Shown piece after piece: positions 11,968-20,774 of a stretch of DNA of 64,000 nt; position 1 is the stretch's first letter; the number at the start of each line of letters is the position of its first letter. Origin of the DNA: Chloroflexota bacterium (GTDB taxonomy: Bacteria; Chloroflexota; Dehalococcoidia; Bin125). The notes under the pieces are model-generated. The model was not told where the DNA came from, ran no database searches, and saw nothing but the letters and a program-made list of their open reading frames with translations. Location of the stretch: the NCBI GenBank assembly GCA_028873865.1, contig JAPPNI010000015.1, positions 62,001 to 126,000 of the forward strand, in the 5' to 3' direction. Position numbers and translations under genes: made by a program.

Positions 11968-13080
11968 GTGACGCAACGATCCGCCACGCGAGGTTCAGGC
12001 CGGGGATCCATCACCGTCGCCCTCGACGCGATGGGCGGCGACAACGCGCCCGCCAATATCGTCCGCGGCGCACTGAGCGCCGCGCGCGACCTCGATGTCG
12101 ACATCATCCTCGTCGGTCGCGGGCGAGAGATTCGCAGCCACCTGCCCGCCGCCCAGCGCAATCTGCGCATCCGCGAGGCCTCGGAAGCGATCACCATGGA
12201 CGCCCCGCCGACCGCCGTGCGACGAATGCGCGACTCCTCGATCATGGTCGGTCTGGAACTGTTGAAGGACGGCGAGGCCGACGCTTTCCTCTCCTTCGGA
12301 AACACCGGCGCAGTCATGGCCGGTGCTCTGTTCACCCTGGGACGCGTTCCCGGAGTCGCCCGACCCGCCTTGGGCGCGCTCTTCCGCAACGGACGCGGCG
12401 CCACCTCCCTCCTGCTCGACGTCGGCGCCAACGTCGAGGCCCGCCCCCAGCATCTGGCCCAGTTCGCCACCATGGGCCGCGCCTACGTCGAGCGCGTCCT
12501 CCGACATCGCAACCCCAGCGTGGGCCTGCTCAACGTGGGCGAAGAAGAGGTCAAGGGCACCAGTCTGCACCAGGAGACCTATCGCGTGCTCGAGCGTCAG
12601 GAAACCAACTTCGTTGGCAACATCGAGGGCAATCAGATGGTCGCTGGCGCGGCCGACGTGATCGTTTCCGACGGATTCACCGGCAACGTCGCCGTCAAGC
12701 TGACCGAAGGTGTGGCCGAGCAGCTGTTCGGCGAACTGAAGCGCAGCATCGATGCCAGCCTGATCCACATGGCCGGCGCCTGGCTCATGCGCGGCGCATT
12801 CCAGGGCCTGCGAGCCCACTGGGACTACGCCAAGGTCGGCTCGGCCCCGCTCTTCGGCATCGACGGTGCCGTGCTCGTCGGTCACGGACGGGCCAACACC
12901 GAGGCCGTCGCCAGCGGCATTCGCTCCGCCCGCAGCGTCGTCGAGGCCGGCGTCGTCGATGCGATTCGTGATGCGGTCGCCGGCACCGCCCCGGTCGACG
13001 ACGACGATCTCGATGATCCGCCTCCTCCACCACAGCGCGATGGTCAGGTGAGCGACACTTGGCGCTACGAACGCCGCTGA
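11968..13080 (+). CDS. plsX: phosphate acyltransferase PlsX
   Basis: Transfers acyl groups from acyl-ACP to phosphate, feeding PlsY for phosphatidic acid synthesis. The GTG start at 11968 has GGAG upstream. Motifs include ITVALDAMGGDNAPANIVRG, SFGNTGAVMAGALF, LLDVGANVEARPQHLAQFA and IVSDGFTGNVAVKLTEG, all typical of PlsX. At 370 residues it is slightly long because of an Asp/Pro-rich tail (DDDDLDDPPPPPQ). fabD, fabH and plsY are not adjacent here. Confidence 0.96.
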   Translation: MTQRSATRGSGRGSITVALDAMGGDNAPANIVRGALSAARDLDVDIILVGRGREIRSHLPAAQRNLRIREASEAITMDAPPTAVRRMRDSSIMVGLELLKDGEADAFLSFGNTGAVMAGALFTLGRVPGVARPALGALFRNGRGATSLLLDVGANVEARPQHLAQFATMGRAYVERVLRHRNPSVGLLNVGEEEVKGTSLHQETYRVLERQETNFVGNIEGNQMVAGAADVIVSDGFTGNVAVKLTEGVAEQLFGELKRSIDASLIHMAGAWLMRGAFQGLRAHWDYAKVGSAPLFGIDGAVLVGHGRANTEAVASGIRSARSVVEAGVVDAIRDAVAGTAPVDDDDLDDPPPPPQRDGQVSDTWRYERR

Positions 13081-13160
13081 TTCTTGACGAGCCGGTTGAC
13101 CGATGCGATACATTTGACTCGTCAGTACCGCTGATTTCGTAATTCGCTTGGAGGATTGAG

Positions 13161-13487
13161 ATGGCAAAGCCGCAGGAAGTAACCGACGCGAGCTTCCAGG
13201 CAGACGTCAAGGACAACGATCTGCCGGTCCTGGTCGACTTTTGGGCCCCCTGGTGCGGACCCTGCCGCATGGTCGCCCCGATCGTCGACGAGCTCTCCGA
13301 CGAGTACGACGGCCGCGTCGCCTTCTACAAGCTGAACACCGACGAGAACCCCGGCATCGCCACCGAATACGGCATCCGCAGCATCCCCACGCTGCTGGTC
13401 TTCAAGGGCGGCGAGGTCGCCGGACAGATCGTCGGCTTCCGGCCCAAGAGCGATCTCGCCAAGCGGCTCGACGAAGTCCTCACCTAG
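13161..13487 (+). CDS. trxA: thioredoxin
   Basis: Cytosolic dithiol-disulfide oxidoreductase of 108 residues. The active site WCGPC is at residues 31-35 within VDFWAPWCGPCRMVAPIVDEL, and the cis-proline loop GIRSIPTLLVF is present. The ATG is preceded by a strong ribosome binding site (ggaggattgag). It stands alone between plsX and the LLM oxidoreductase with intergenic gaps of 80 and 164 bp. Confidence 0.97.
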   Translation: MAKPQEVTDASFQADVKDNDLPVLVDFWAPWCGPCRMVAPIVDELSDEYDGRVAFYKLNTDENPGIATEYGIRSIPTLLVFKGGEVAGQIVGFRPKSDLAKRLDEVLT

Positions 13488-13651
13488 CCGCCAATCCACA
13501 TAAACATGTCCCCGAACGGGTTCGGCTGCTCCGCTGGCGGCGCGGCTGGCCCGTTTCGCGTATCCTGCGCCTATTCCAGTCCGGCGCGGTAGCCCGCGCC
13601 CCCCATAAACCCGGCGTGCGTATCCCGGCGCCCGGAAACGAGGCAACCCTG

Positions 13652-14824
13652 ATGAAGGTCGGCGTCCACTTCAACTACCAGAACTACAGCGACTGGGACC
13701 GCTTCGAGGCCCAGGCCGTCTCCCAGGACCAGCAGATCAGCGACCAGCAGGTCTACGAGGAGGAACTGCATTTGGGCAGCCTCGTCGAGCCGTTGGGCTA
13801 CGACTCCTACTGGTGCATCGACCACCACTTCTCGCCCTACATCATGACCTCCGGGGCGCTGCAAAACCTGACCTATTTCGCTGGCAAGACCGAGCGGATC
13901 GACTTCGGCACCATGGTGATCGTGCTGCCCTGGTACGACCCGGTCGCGATCACCGAACAGATCACCGTGCTCGACAACATGCTCCAGGGCCGCCAGCTCA
14001 CCCTCGGTCTGGGGCGTGGCGCAGCCAAGCGCGAGTTCGACGCCTTCCGCTCGCCCATGGGCGAGTCGCGCGACCGCTTCATGGAGTCGCTCGAGGTCGT
14101 CCGCAAGGGTCTCACCCAGGAGTTCTTCTCCCACGAGGGCGATTTCTACACCATCCCCGAGACCACCATCCGCCCGCGCCCGCGCAACCCGCAGCGACTC
14201 CTGGACTCGATGCGCGTCGCCTGGATCTCCCCCGAGACCCTCGAAATCGCCGCCAACGCCGGACTCGGCATGCTCTTCACCAACTCCAAGAAGTGGGAGG
14301 AGTACCAGGCCGACGTCCTCCACTTCAACCAGATCCGCGTCGCCAACGGCTGGGAACCGAAACAGCCCACCGTCGTCGCCAACGTCGCCTGCTTCGACAC
14401 CGAGGAAGAGGCCTGGGACGTCATGCTGGAGCACACCGGCAAGTTCCAGGAGAGCGTCGAGCGCCACTATCACTTCTCCGAGTCGGCCCGCTTCGCCGCC
14501 ACCAAGGGCTACAAGTACTACGCCGAGTTCGGCAAGACCAACGAGCGGACCTCGCCCGAGCAGCGCGCCCGCTTCGCCGCCACCCCCCAGGCTTGGGGTA
14601 CGCCGGACCAGGTCATCGAGAAGCTCAAGCACATCCAGCAGATGACCGCCGCCGAAGAGATGATCATGAACTTCCGCATCTCCGGCGGCATGCCCGCCGA
14701 GACCGCCGAGCGCAGCATGCGCCTCTTCGCCTCTGACGTGCTCCCCGCAATCCACGAGCTCGAAGGCACGATGCCGGAAGAGCTCTCCGGCCGACCGGCA
14801 GCCGAAGCAGTCCCGGCCGACTGA
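13652..14824 (+). CDS. LLM class flavin-dependent oxidoreductase
   Basis: Luciferase-like (TIM-barrel) monooxygenase or dehydrogenase of 390 residues. The start at 13652 (MKVGVHFNYQNYSDW) is chosen because upstream codons overlap trxA in another frame. Family features are LVEPLGYDSYWCIDHHFSPY, the RIDFGTMVIVLPWYDPVAI strand-helix region, and LTLGLGRGAAKREFDAFR. The family uses FMN or F420; F420 genes (npdG, cofE) occur at 48.8-50.2 kb, so F420 use is plausible. The substrate is unknown. The next gene, a serine hydrolase, starts 4 bp after it, indicating an operon. Confidence 0.88.
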   Translation: MKVGVHFNYQNYSDWDRFEAQAVSQDQQISDQQVYEEELHLGSLVEPLGYDSYWCIDHHFSPYIMTSGALQNLTYFAGKTERIDFGTMVIVLPWYDPVAITEQITVLDNMLQGRQLTLGLGRGAAKREFDAFRSPMGESRDRFMESLEVVRKGLTQEFFSHEGDFYTIPETTIRPRPRNPQRLLDSMRVAWISPETLEIAANAGLGMLFTNSKKWEEYQADVLHFNQIRVANGWEPKQPTVVANVACFDTEEEAWDVMLEHTGKFQESVERHYHFSESARFAATKGYKYYAEFGKTNERTSPEQRARFAATPQAWGTPDQVIEKLKHIQQMTAAEEMIMNFRISGGMPAETAERSMRLFASDVLPAIHELEGTMPEELSGRPAAEAVPAD

Positions 14825-14828
14825 CTTC

Positions 14829-15965
14829 ATGACGTCAGTCGATCTGCAGGGCACGTGCGAACCGCGCTTCGGCGCGGTTCGCGACGCGTTCGCCGCCAAC
14901 TGGTCCGATCACGATGAGGTCGGCGCCTCCCTCTGCGTCATCGTCGGCGGAGAGACCGTCGTCGATCTCTGGGGAGGTCACGCCGACGCCGGGCGAACCC
15001 GCGCTTGGGACCGGGACACGATCGCCAACGTCTACTCCTCCACCAAGGGCATCGCTGCCGCCGCCGCGGCCATGCTCGTCGACCGCGGCCAGCTCGACGT
15101 CGAGCGCCCGGTCACCGGCTATTGGCCGGAGTTCGGCCAGGCCGGCAAGTCCGAAATCAGGGTCCGTCACCTGCTCACGCACGAGGCCGGATTGCCCGGC
15201 GTCGACGAAGAGCTGCCCGACGGCGCCGTCCTCGACTGGAACCACATGATCGGCGCGCTGGAACGTCAGGCGCCCATGTGGACTCCCGGCGAAGGCATGG
15301 GCTACCACGCGATCAGTTACGGCTGGTTGGTCGGAGAGATCATCCGCCGGATCGACGGCCGCACCTGCGGTGAATTCGTCCGCGACGAGATCGCCGCGCC
15401 GCTGGGCGTCGACTTCTTCATCGGCCTGCCCGAGTCCGAAGACGCCCGCACCGCCGACCTCATCGCTGCTCCCGGAGCCGCGCCGCTCGGCGTCAGCACC
15501 GAGGACAACCTGGCCGCCCGGGCGCTCGGTCTGGCCGCTCCGCGACTGGCCGGAACCGTCAACTCGCGCGAGTGGCGCGCCGCCGAACTGCCGGCCGCCA
15601 ACGGACACGGCAACGGACGCTCGCTCGCGACGATCTATTCGTCCCTCGCGCGGGCCGGCGGCGACCTGCTGTCGAGAGAAGCAATCCAGACCTGTGGCGC
15701 GACAGAGCACGCGGCCCGCGAGGACATGGTCCTCGGCTTCCTCGTCCGGCGCTCCCTGGGCTTCATCCTCAGCACCGCTGGCGGACGCTACGAGTGGGGC
15801 CCCAACCCCCGCACGTTCGGACACTCCGGCGCGGGCGGATCACTCGGCTTCGCCGACCCCGACGCCCAGATCGGCTTCGGCTACGTGATGAACCAGATGT
15901 CGGGCGGCCTCGGCGCCGATCCGCGCTGGAAGCCCATGATCGACGCCGTCTACGCCAGCCTCTAG
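14829..15965 (+). CDS. beta-lactamase-related serine hydrolase
   Basis: EstB-like class C beta-lactamase-fold hydrolase of 378 residues. The catalytic SxxK is S70-S-T-K73 in VYSSTKGIAAAAAAML. The second motif lies in YHAISYGWLVGEIIRR (Y-x-x-S in place of Y-x-N), and HSGAGG near the C-terminus replaces the KTG triad. No signal peptide is visible, so it is probably a cytosolic esterase or peptidase rather than an antibiotic-resistance enzyme. It shares an operon with the LLM oxidoreductase, which may act on the same compound. Confidence 0.87.
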   Translation: MTSVDLQGTCEPRFGAVRDAFAANWSDHDEVGASLCVIVGGETVVDLWGGHADAGRTRAWDRDTIANVYSSTKGIAAAAAAMLVDRGQLDVERPVTGYWPEFGQAGKSEIRVRHLLTHEAGLPGVDEELPDGAVLDWNHMIGALERQAPMWTPGEGMGYHAISYGWLVGEIIRRIDGRTCGEFVRDEIAAPLGVDFFIGLPESEDARTADLIAAPGAAPLGVSTEDNLAARALGLAAPRLAGTVNSREWRAAELPAANGHGNGRSLATIYSSLARAGGDLLSREAIQTCGATEHAAREDMVLGFLVRRSLGFILSTAGGRYEWGPNPRTFGHSGAGGSLGFADPDAQIGFGYVMNQMSGGLGADPRWKPMIDAVYASL

Positions 15966-15976
15966 GCCTGCGCCGT

Positions 15977-16819
15977 TCAGGCTGCGAAGCGATGATGCGT
16001 CGCCTGGTTCAGATAGCCTCGCAACTCCGCTGCAACCAGCTCACGGCGTTCTTCCGTCCAGCCCATCTCTCTCGCGATCGCCAGAGCCGGCTGACGAGTA
16101 CCTGACGCGAACGGTCCCCTCGTCTCGTGGAACGTCCCGATATGCACGCGCGAGACGCCGCTGGCGATGATCCGCTGGGCGAATGCCTGGGCGTCGTAGA
16201 GCGGCAACAGCGGCGCGACGTTGATCGAAGTGCGCAACCCCGCATTCGATAGCTGCGTGATCGCCTGGAGGCGCCGATCGATGCTCGCGCATTGCGGTTC
16301 GAAGCGCTGCCGAACCTCGTCCGAGTCCGTCGTGATGCTCATCGTCACGTTGACGTGCTCGAACGTCTGGAACAGGTCGATATCGCGCGTCACCAGCGGA
16401 CTGCGGGAGAGTACCGAGAGATGCGCCCCACGCTGGGCGAGAATTGGTAAGAGCGACCGCGTCAGCTCCAGCTTCGCCTCAATCGGTTGATACGGATCGG
16501 TCGCGCTGCTCATCAGCACGGTTTTGCCGTGTACATCCTGTCTCGAATGTCTGAGCTTGGCGAGCGCATTCGTCTTCACCCGCACCCACTGTCCCCAGCG
16601 CTCGCGCTGCTCCTCTTCTGGGGCAAAGAAGGCGGCGTAGCAGTAAGTGCAGGCAAACGTGCAGCCCTGATAGGGGTTGAGCGTGAAGTCCAACCACTCC
16701 AGCTTGCCGCTCGGCCGGGCGAGGATGGCGGTGCTGTCCGCATAGATCACATCGGCCGACCCCTGAGTCGCAGGCCGATTCGGAGCAGGATTCGCATCGA
16801 AGAGAGATAGTTGTAGCAT
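15977..16819 (-). CDS. SPL-family radical SAM protein
   Basis: Radical SAM enzyme related to the spore photoproduct lyase-like family (Rv2578c group), 280 residues. The cluster-binding CxxxCxxC is C53/C57/C60 in QGCTFACTYCYA. The following MSSATDPYQPIEAKLELTR and SRSPLVTRDIDLF are typical of the family. The start at 16819 (MLQLSLFDANP) is chosen because a promoter lies immediately upstream and would give a leaderless message; an ATG at 16894 lies upstream of that promoter. The radical SAM chemistry is established for the family, but the substrate of this subgroup is not. Promoter context hints at DNA-damage control. Confidence 0.85.
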   Translation of the reverse strand: MLQLSLFDANPAPNRPATQGSADVIYADSTAILARPSGKLEWLDFTLNPYQGCTFACTYCYAAFFAPEEEQRERWGQWVRVKTNALAKLRHSRQDVHGKTVLMSSATDPYQPIEAKLELTRSLLPILAQRGAHLSVLSRSPLVTRDIDLFQTFEHVNVTMSITTDSDEVRQRFEPQCASIDRRLQAITQLSNAGLRTSINVAPLLPLYDAQAFAQRIIASGVSRVHIGTFHETRGPFASGTRQPALAIAREMGWTEERRELVAAELRGYLNQATHHRFAA

Positions 16820-16825
16820 ATCTGT

Positions 16826-16854
16826 ACGATACACAAGTTCGACTATCTCGTCAA
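16826..16854 (-). promoter_or_regulatory. promoter of the SPL-family gene with overlapping GAAC-N4-GTAT element
   Basis: On the minus strand a -35 box TTGACG (16849-16854) is separated by 17 bp from a -10 box TATCGT (16826-16831). Six bases later comes the ATG at 16819, so the transcript is probably leaderless. The motif GAAC-TTGT-GTAT (16829-16840) overlaps the spacer and -10 box, where a repressor would block polymerase. It resembles the GAAC-N4-GTTC LexA box of Gram-positive bacteria but deviates from it in the second half. Confidence 0.6.
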
Positions 16855-16881
16855 GCCACCGACGAGGCGAGCAAAACGTCA

Positions 16882-16906
16882 ACCGCCCTCTCAACGAGAG
16901 GGCGGT
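16882..16906 (-). terminator. intrinsic terminator of the amidohydrolase gene
   Basis: A perfect hairpin with arms ACCGCCCTCTC and GAGAGGGCGGT (11 bp) and a 3-base loop lies 24 bp beyond the amidohydrolase stop codon. In the minus-strand direction it is followed by TTGACGTTTTGC, a moderately T-rich tract. It separates that gene from the SPL-family promoter just downstream. Confidence 0.7.
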
Positions 16907-16930
16907 CGAAGCACTGCGAGGACTGAAACG

Positions 16931-18640
16931 TCAGCGAGCGCCCCGGATCAGCTGACCCGGACGCGCACCCGTCTCCTCGCCATGCCGGCTGATCACTTCG
17001 CCGCTCACGATCGTCGCCACGTAACCCCGCGACTTCTGGATCAGGCGCATCGCCTCCGTCGGCAGGTCGTGGACCGCCTGAGGCGGCTCAAGCTGCAGCG
17101 CCTCGTAGTCGATCACGTTGACGTCGCCCTTCTTGCCCACCTCGAGCGTCCCACGGTCGCCCAGTCCGTACAGCTCCGCCGTGTCGTTGGTCATCCGCTT
17201 GACCACCCACTCCAGCGGCAGCTTCTCGCCGCGCGACCGGTCCCGCGACCAGTGCGTCAGCATGAACGTCGGCATCGACGCATCGCAGATCACACCGCAG
17301 TGCGCCCCGCCGTCCGACAGACCCATCGCCACCCGCGGATGCATCATCATCTCGCGCGTCGCGTCCAGGTTGTTGTGCGCATAGTTGAACAGCGGCGCGA
17401 ACAGCACGTTCTGACCGTCGCCTTCGCTCAGGAAGTCGTACGCGAACTCCAGCGCCGTCTGACCGGCCGCCTCGGCCCGCGCCGCCACCGACTCCTCAGC
17501 CGTCGGCTCGTAGTTGGGCGGATCCGTCATCGGATACAGCTTGTTCCACATCACGAAGCCCAGTGCGGCGTCCGGCGCCTCGACCTCGCCCAGGATCTTC
17601 TCCCGGCGCTGCGGGTCGCGCATTGCCTCGGCTCGCTCAGCCCAGTCGAGTTCGTCCAACTCGCGATAGCTGGGCGAGTGAATGAACGGGTGACGTCCGC
17701 GCATGGTGAGCAGGATCGAGATGCCGCGCGCGGCGACCTGCGGGTACAGCTCGGCGCCGTCTTCAAGCGCCTCCAGCGAACGGTCGAGCGCATCGCGCCA
17801 GGCCTCCGGCTCGTTGTCGAACTGCACCATCGCGAAACTCACCGGGCGCTCGATCTCCGCCGACAGCTTCCGCATCCACGCGATCTCCAGCTCTGGCGCA
17901 TTCGCGTCGTCGCCGGTCACCCCGGCCGGGGCGACCTCGTAGATCCCGGTGCCCAGTTCCTTCAGCGCCTGCCCGATCCCGAACAGCTCGTCCTCGGCGG
18001 CAAACGTGCCGGGCACCGGTTCGCCGTCGATCGCCCGGTGCGCCAGCGTCCGCGAGGTCGTGAAGCCCAGCGCCCCGGCCTTCAGCCCTTCCTTGACGAT
18101 CGCCGCCATCTCCTGGATGTCCTCCGGGTTGGCGTCCTCGTTCCGAGCCCCCCGGTCGCCCATCACATACGCGCGCACTGCGCCGTGCGGCACCTGCGTA
18201 CCGATGTCGATCGCCTTCGGCAGCGTGTCGAGGAAGTCAAGGTACTCCGGGAACGACTCCCAGCCCCACTGCATCCCCTCGGCCAGCGCCGAGCCCGGGA
18301 TGTCCTCCACCCCCTCCATCAGACCAATCAGCCAGTCGCGCCGGTTCGGAGCGGCCGGCGCGAAGCCGACCCCGCAGTTGCCGAACACGACCGTCGTCAC
18401 GCCGTGCCAGAACGAAGGCGTCAACAGCGGATCCCACGTGATCTGGCCGTCGAAGTGCGTGTGGATGTCGACGAAGCCGGGCGTCACCAGCAGGCCCGCA
18501 GCGTCGATCTCCTCGCGCCCCAGGTCGTTCACTTCACCGATCGCCGAGACGACGCCGTCGTCAATCGCCACATCGGCCTGCCGGGCCGGAGAGCCCGTGC
18601 CGTCAACGACGAGTCCGTTGCGGATGACAAGATCATGCAT
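16931..18640 (-). CDS. N-acyl-D-amino-acid deacylase-like amidohydrolase
   Basis: Metal-dependent amidohydrolase of 569 residues in the D-aminoacylase family. The start at 18640 (MHDLVIRNGLVVDGTG) has a clear GAAGGA ribosome binding site; an ATG 14 codons upstream lacks one. The metal-binding HxH is H60-T-H62 in VTPGFVDIHTHFDGQ; the family features TTVVFGNCGVGFAP, GALGFTTSR and LSDGGAHCG are all present, the last carrying a catalytic Asp. No signal peptide is seen, so it is probably cytosolic. Likely substrates are N-acylated D-amino acids or dihydropyrimidine-like compounds. It has its own terminator. Confidence 0.88.
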   Translation of the reverse strand: MHDLVIRNGLVVDGTGSPARQADVAIDDGVVSAIGEVNDLGREEIDAAGLLVTPGFVDIHTHFDGQITWDPLLTPSFWHGVTTVVFGNCGVGFAPAAPNRRDWLIGLMEGVEDIPGSALAEGMQWGWESFPEYLDFLDTLPKAIDIGTQVPHGAVRAYVMGDRGARNEDANPEDIQEMAAIVKEGLKAGALGFTTSRTLAHRAIDGEPVPGTFAAEDELFGIGQALKELGTGIYEVAPAGVTGDDANAPELEIAWMRKLSAEIERPVSFAMVQFDNEPEAWRDALDRSLEALEDGAELYPQVAARGISILLTMRGRHPFIHSPSYRELDELDWAERAEAMRDPQRREKILGEVEAPDAALGFVMWNKLYPMTDPPNYEPTAEESVAARAEAAGQTALEFAYDFLSEGDGQNVLFAPLFNYAHNNLDATREMMMHPRVAMGLSDGGAHCGVICDASMPTFMLTHWSRDRSRGEKLPLEWVVKRMTNDTAELYGLGDRGTLEVGKKGDVNVIDYEALQLEPPQAVHDLPTEAMRLIQKSRGYVATIVSGEVISRHGEETGARPGQLIRGAR

Positions 18641-18739
18641 GGCAGTTCCTTCAGAGTGCAGAGCGCTGTTCGCGGTAGGCACAGTATGGCAGATCGAACA
18701 GCGTCAACTCGCCGCCTGACCGCCTGACCGACGAACCGG

Positions 18740-20440
18740 CTACCGGCCTCGCCCCGGCTCGCCGACGGCGGATCCGTCAATCGCGAGCAGTTCCGATCGC
18801 GCGATCTCATAAGCCGCTTCGGTGCTGGCCGCGAAGTGAGAGTCCGGCGCCCGGTTCTGCTCGATCATCGCGCGAAGCAGGCGGCCGACATTCGGCGCCA
18901 GCGACGCCACGATCACGATTAGATGCCCGCCCTGCTGTCCCACCCGGATCAGCTCGGCGATCATCGTCGCCCCCGAGTCGTCAATGATCTTCGTCCGCGA
19001 GCCGTCCAGGATCACGATCCGGTGTCCCTCGATATCCGGCCGCAGCGACCGCTTGATCTGCCGCGCCGATGCGGTCGTCACCCGCTCCGGCAACACGATC
19101 AGACCGCAGTGAGCGTCGTACGGGTCCCGCTCCGAGGCCTCCGAACCGCGGAACAACACCCGGTCCAGCAGCGGCGCGGAGATCAGCCCGCTCAGTTCCC
19201 GATCCTCGTCGCGACGCGAGTTGAGCATCAGCGTCAGGATCGCCCCCACCAGCACGGCGTCGACGAAGTTGACGAAAACGGTGCAGAGCATCGTCGCGAC
19301 CATGCAGAACGCGTACGACTTCTCCATCTGCGGAATGCAGCGCAGGAAGCGCCAGTCGACCATCTGCCACGCCGTGACGATCATGATGAACGCGATCACC
19401 GCCAGCGGGATCTGCTGGATCACCCCCTCAAGCACGGTCACCGCCGCGACCACGACCAGCAGCACCGCCAGGCAACCGATCGCCGTGCGTCCCCCGTTGT
19501 AGGTGAACACCAGGCTCGCCGGTCCAATCGCTCCCGGCAGGCCGCCGACGGCAGAGGTGACCACCGTCCCCAGTCCCAGCCCGAACGTGAGCCGGTTCGG
19601 CTGATGGTCGGAGCCACTGACCAGGTCGCAGTTGATCGCCCCCACGAGCGTCGCCAGGCTGTTCAGCAGCGCCACCAGGATCGCCGGTTCGATGATCGAG
19701 GCGAACAGATCGGGCGACAGGCCGGAGAACTCCAGTCGCGGAGACTCAAACTCGAGCGACGGCACCGGCGGCGCGCCATCAAGCCAGAGCACCCCTAGCA
19801 GCGTCCCGACGACGAGGACGATCAACGATCTCGGCAGCTTGACCGCGACCCTGCCCCGCCAGAGCAGGCCCACCCCGAGACTGATCAGGATCAGCGTCAG
19901 GGCGTCGCTGTTCCGGCTACCGAACTGCTCGACCACTTCATCGACCACCGGAACAACGCCCGAGGATGCCGGCTCAATCCCGATCGCGTGGCCGATCTGG
20001 CTGAAGAACAGCAGGATCCCCAGGCCGGACCAGAAACCGGTCAGCACCGAGTGCGGCAGATACGCGATGTAACGCCCAAGACCCAGCGAGGCGAACACGA
20101 TCTGGATCACTCCCGCCAGCACACCAATCGCCACCGCCTCGGCCAGCGAGTTGCTGTACTGGGCGAAGATCATCGAAACCACCAGCGCCGGCGAGATCAG
20201 GATCCCCCGCCCCCCGCCGACGATCGCCGAGTTCAGCGCCAGCGCGATCGACCCGTACATCCCCGCCACCGGTCCCAGCCCGGAGAGCATCCCGAACCCG
20301 ATCGCGAACGGAATCGAGGTCACCCCGGCCAACAGCCCGCCGATCAGGTCGCCTCGTAGATCGTCGAGCCCATACCGCGGCGGTCGCGGACGCAGGGAGG
20401 GCCGCACGAATCGCCCGGTCGGCGACCTCGCTAGGCGCAC
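18740..20440 (-). CDS. SulP-family anion transporter with STAS domain
   Basis: Membrane transporter of the SLC26/SulP family (sulfate, bicarbonate or similar anions), 566 residues from the GTG at 20440, which has GGAG about 12 bases upstream. The open frame continues to 20617, but the extra 59 codons are Arg/Gly-rich and unconserved; a GTG at 20407 is a further alternative. About 10-12 hydrophobic segments span residues 40-420, including GLLAGVTSIPFAIGFGMLSG and GGLPGAIGPASLVFTYNGG. A cytoplasmic STAS domain follows from about 455 to 560 with IIDDSGATMIAEL. The substrate is not deducible. It is a single-gene unit. Confidence 0.88.
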   Translation of the reverse strand: MRLARSPTGRFVRPSLRPRPPRYGLDDLRGDLIGGLLAGVTSIPFAIGFGMLSGLGPVAGMYGSIALALNSAIVGGGRGILISPALVVSMIFAQYSNSLAEAVAIGVLAGVIQIVFASLGLGRYIAYLPHSVLTGFWSGLGILLFFSQIGHAIGIEPASSGVVPVVDEVVEQFGSRNSDALTLILISLGVGLLWRGRVAVKLPRSLIVLVVGTLLGVLWLDGAPPVPSLEFESPRLEFSGLSPDLFASIIEPAILVALLNSLATLVGAINCDLVSGSDHQPNRLTFGLGLGTVVTSAVGGLPGAIGPASLVFTYNGGRTAIGCLAVLLVVVAAVTVLEGVIQQIPLAVIAFIMIVTAWQMVDWRFLRCIPQMEKSYAFCMVATMLCTVFVNFVDAVLVGAILTLMLNSRRDEDRELSGLISAPLLDRVLFRGSEASERDPYDAHCGLIVLPERVTTASARQIKRSLRPDIEGHRIVILDGSRTKIIDDSGATMIAELIRVGQQGGHLIVIVASLAPNVGRLLRAMIEQNRAPDSHFAASTEAAYEIARSELLAIDGSAVGEPGRGR

Positions 20441-20774
20441 TTGGTAGCCGCTCCGCTGAATCGGCCGTTCGAAACCACGTCGCAGTCGCCCATGTCCCAA
20501 TCCCGGCTGAGGTCCGAGGAGGCGCGTACCGACCCCACACAACCCAACAGCGAAGTCTAAGCGAGCACGTCCCCAGGACCCCGCGACTCCCCGCTTGGAG
20601 ACCTGCGCCCAACTCAATCAAGTCGGCCCCCGCAGGTGGGGCCCAGACCTCGATCACCGAGCGCAGCAGGACAGTAACCCTCGCCTCACCCTTTGCCCGC
20701 TCCCCAACACATGCACGTATATTCGTGCTACAATCAGAACATACGTACACCTAACAGAACAAGGAGTGTTCCCA
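20441..20774. other. intergenic region without a supported gene
   Basis: A 334-bp divergent spacer between the SulP start and the orphan small gene. Frames reading through it are Arg- or Pro-rich and show no conserved pattern. It contains one short hairpin (GGCCCC...GGGGCC near 20633-20651). The right end holds the promoter described separately. A TTCGAA-containing stretch near 20470 looks like a tRNA T-loop, but no cloverleaf can be drawn around it. Confidence 0.5.
20729..20748 (+). promoter_or_regulatory. extended -10 promoter with GAAC-N4-GTAC element
   Basis: The extended -10 TGC-TACAAT spans 20726-20734 (hexamer 20729-20734). Immediately downstream lies CAGAACATACGTAC (20735-20748), containing GAAC-ATAC-GTAC, one base away from the GAAC-N4-GTTC LexA-type palindrome. 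Upstream, GCACG-TATATT-CGTGC (20713-20728) forms another inverted repeat around the -35/-10 spacer. The small gene at 20775 follows with its own ribosome binding site. The same CAGAACAT string follows the -10 box of the gene at 51300. Confidence 0.5.

Noticed and set aside
13571..14899. A 442-codon minus-strand frame opposite the LLM oxidoreductase
   Set aside because: It lacks recognisable motifs and mirrors the codon pattern of the plus-strand gene, which has clear luciferase-like features and a coupled downstream gene.
14829..15965. Antibiotic-resistance beta-lactamase
   Set aside because: There is no signal peptide, the KTG motif is replaced by HSG, and the gene is coupled to an LLM oxidoreductase; an esterase-like role is more likely.
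20460..20490. tRNA-like T-loop (TTCGAA with flanking pairs)
   Set aside because: No acceptor stem, anticodon arm or CCA-adjacent pairing can be drawn around it.
20441..20617. N-terminal extension of the SulP transporter
   Set aside because: The 59 extra codons are Gly/Arg-rich and unlike SulP N-termini; the GTG at 20440 has a ribosome binding site and gives normal family length.
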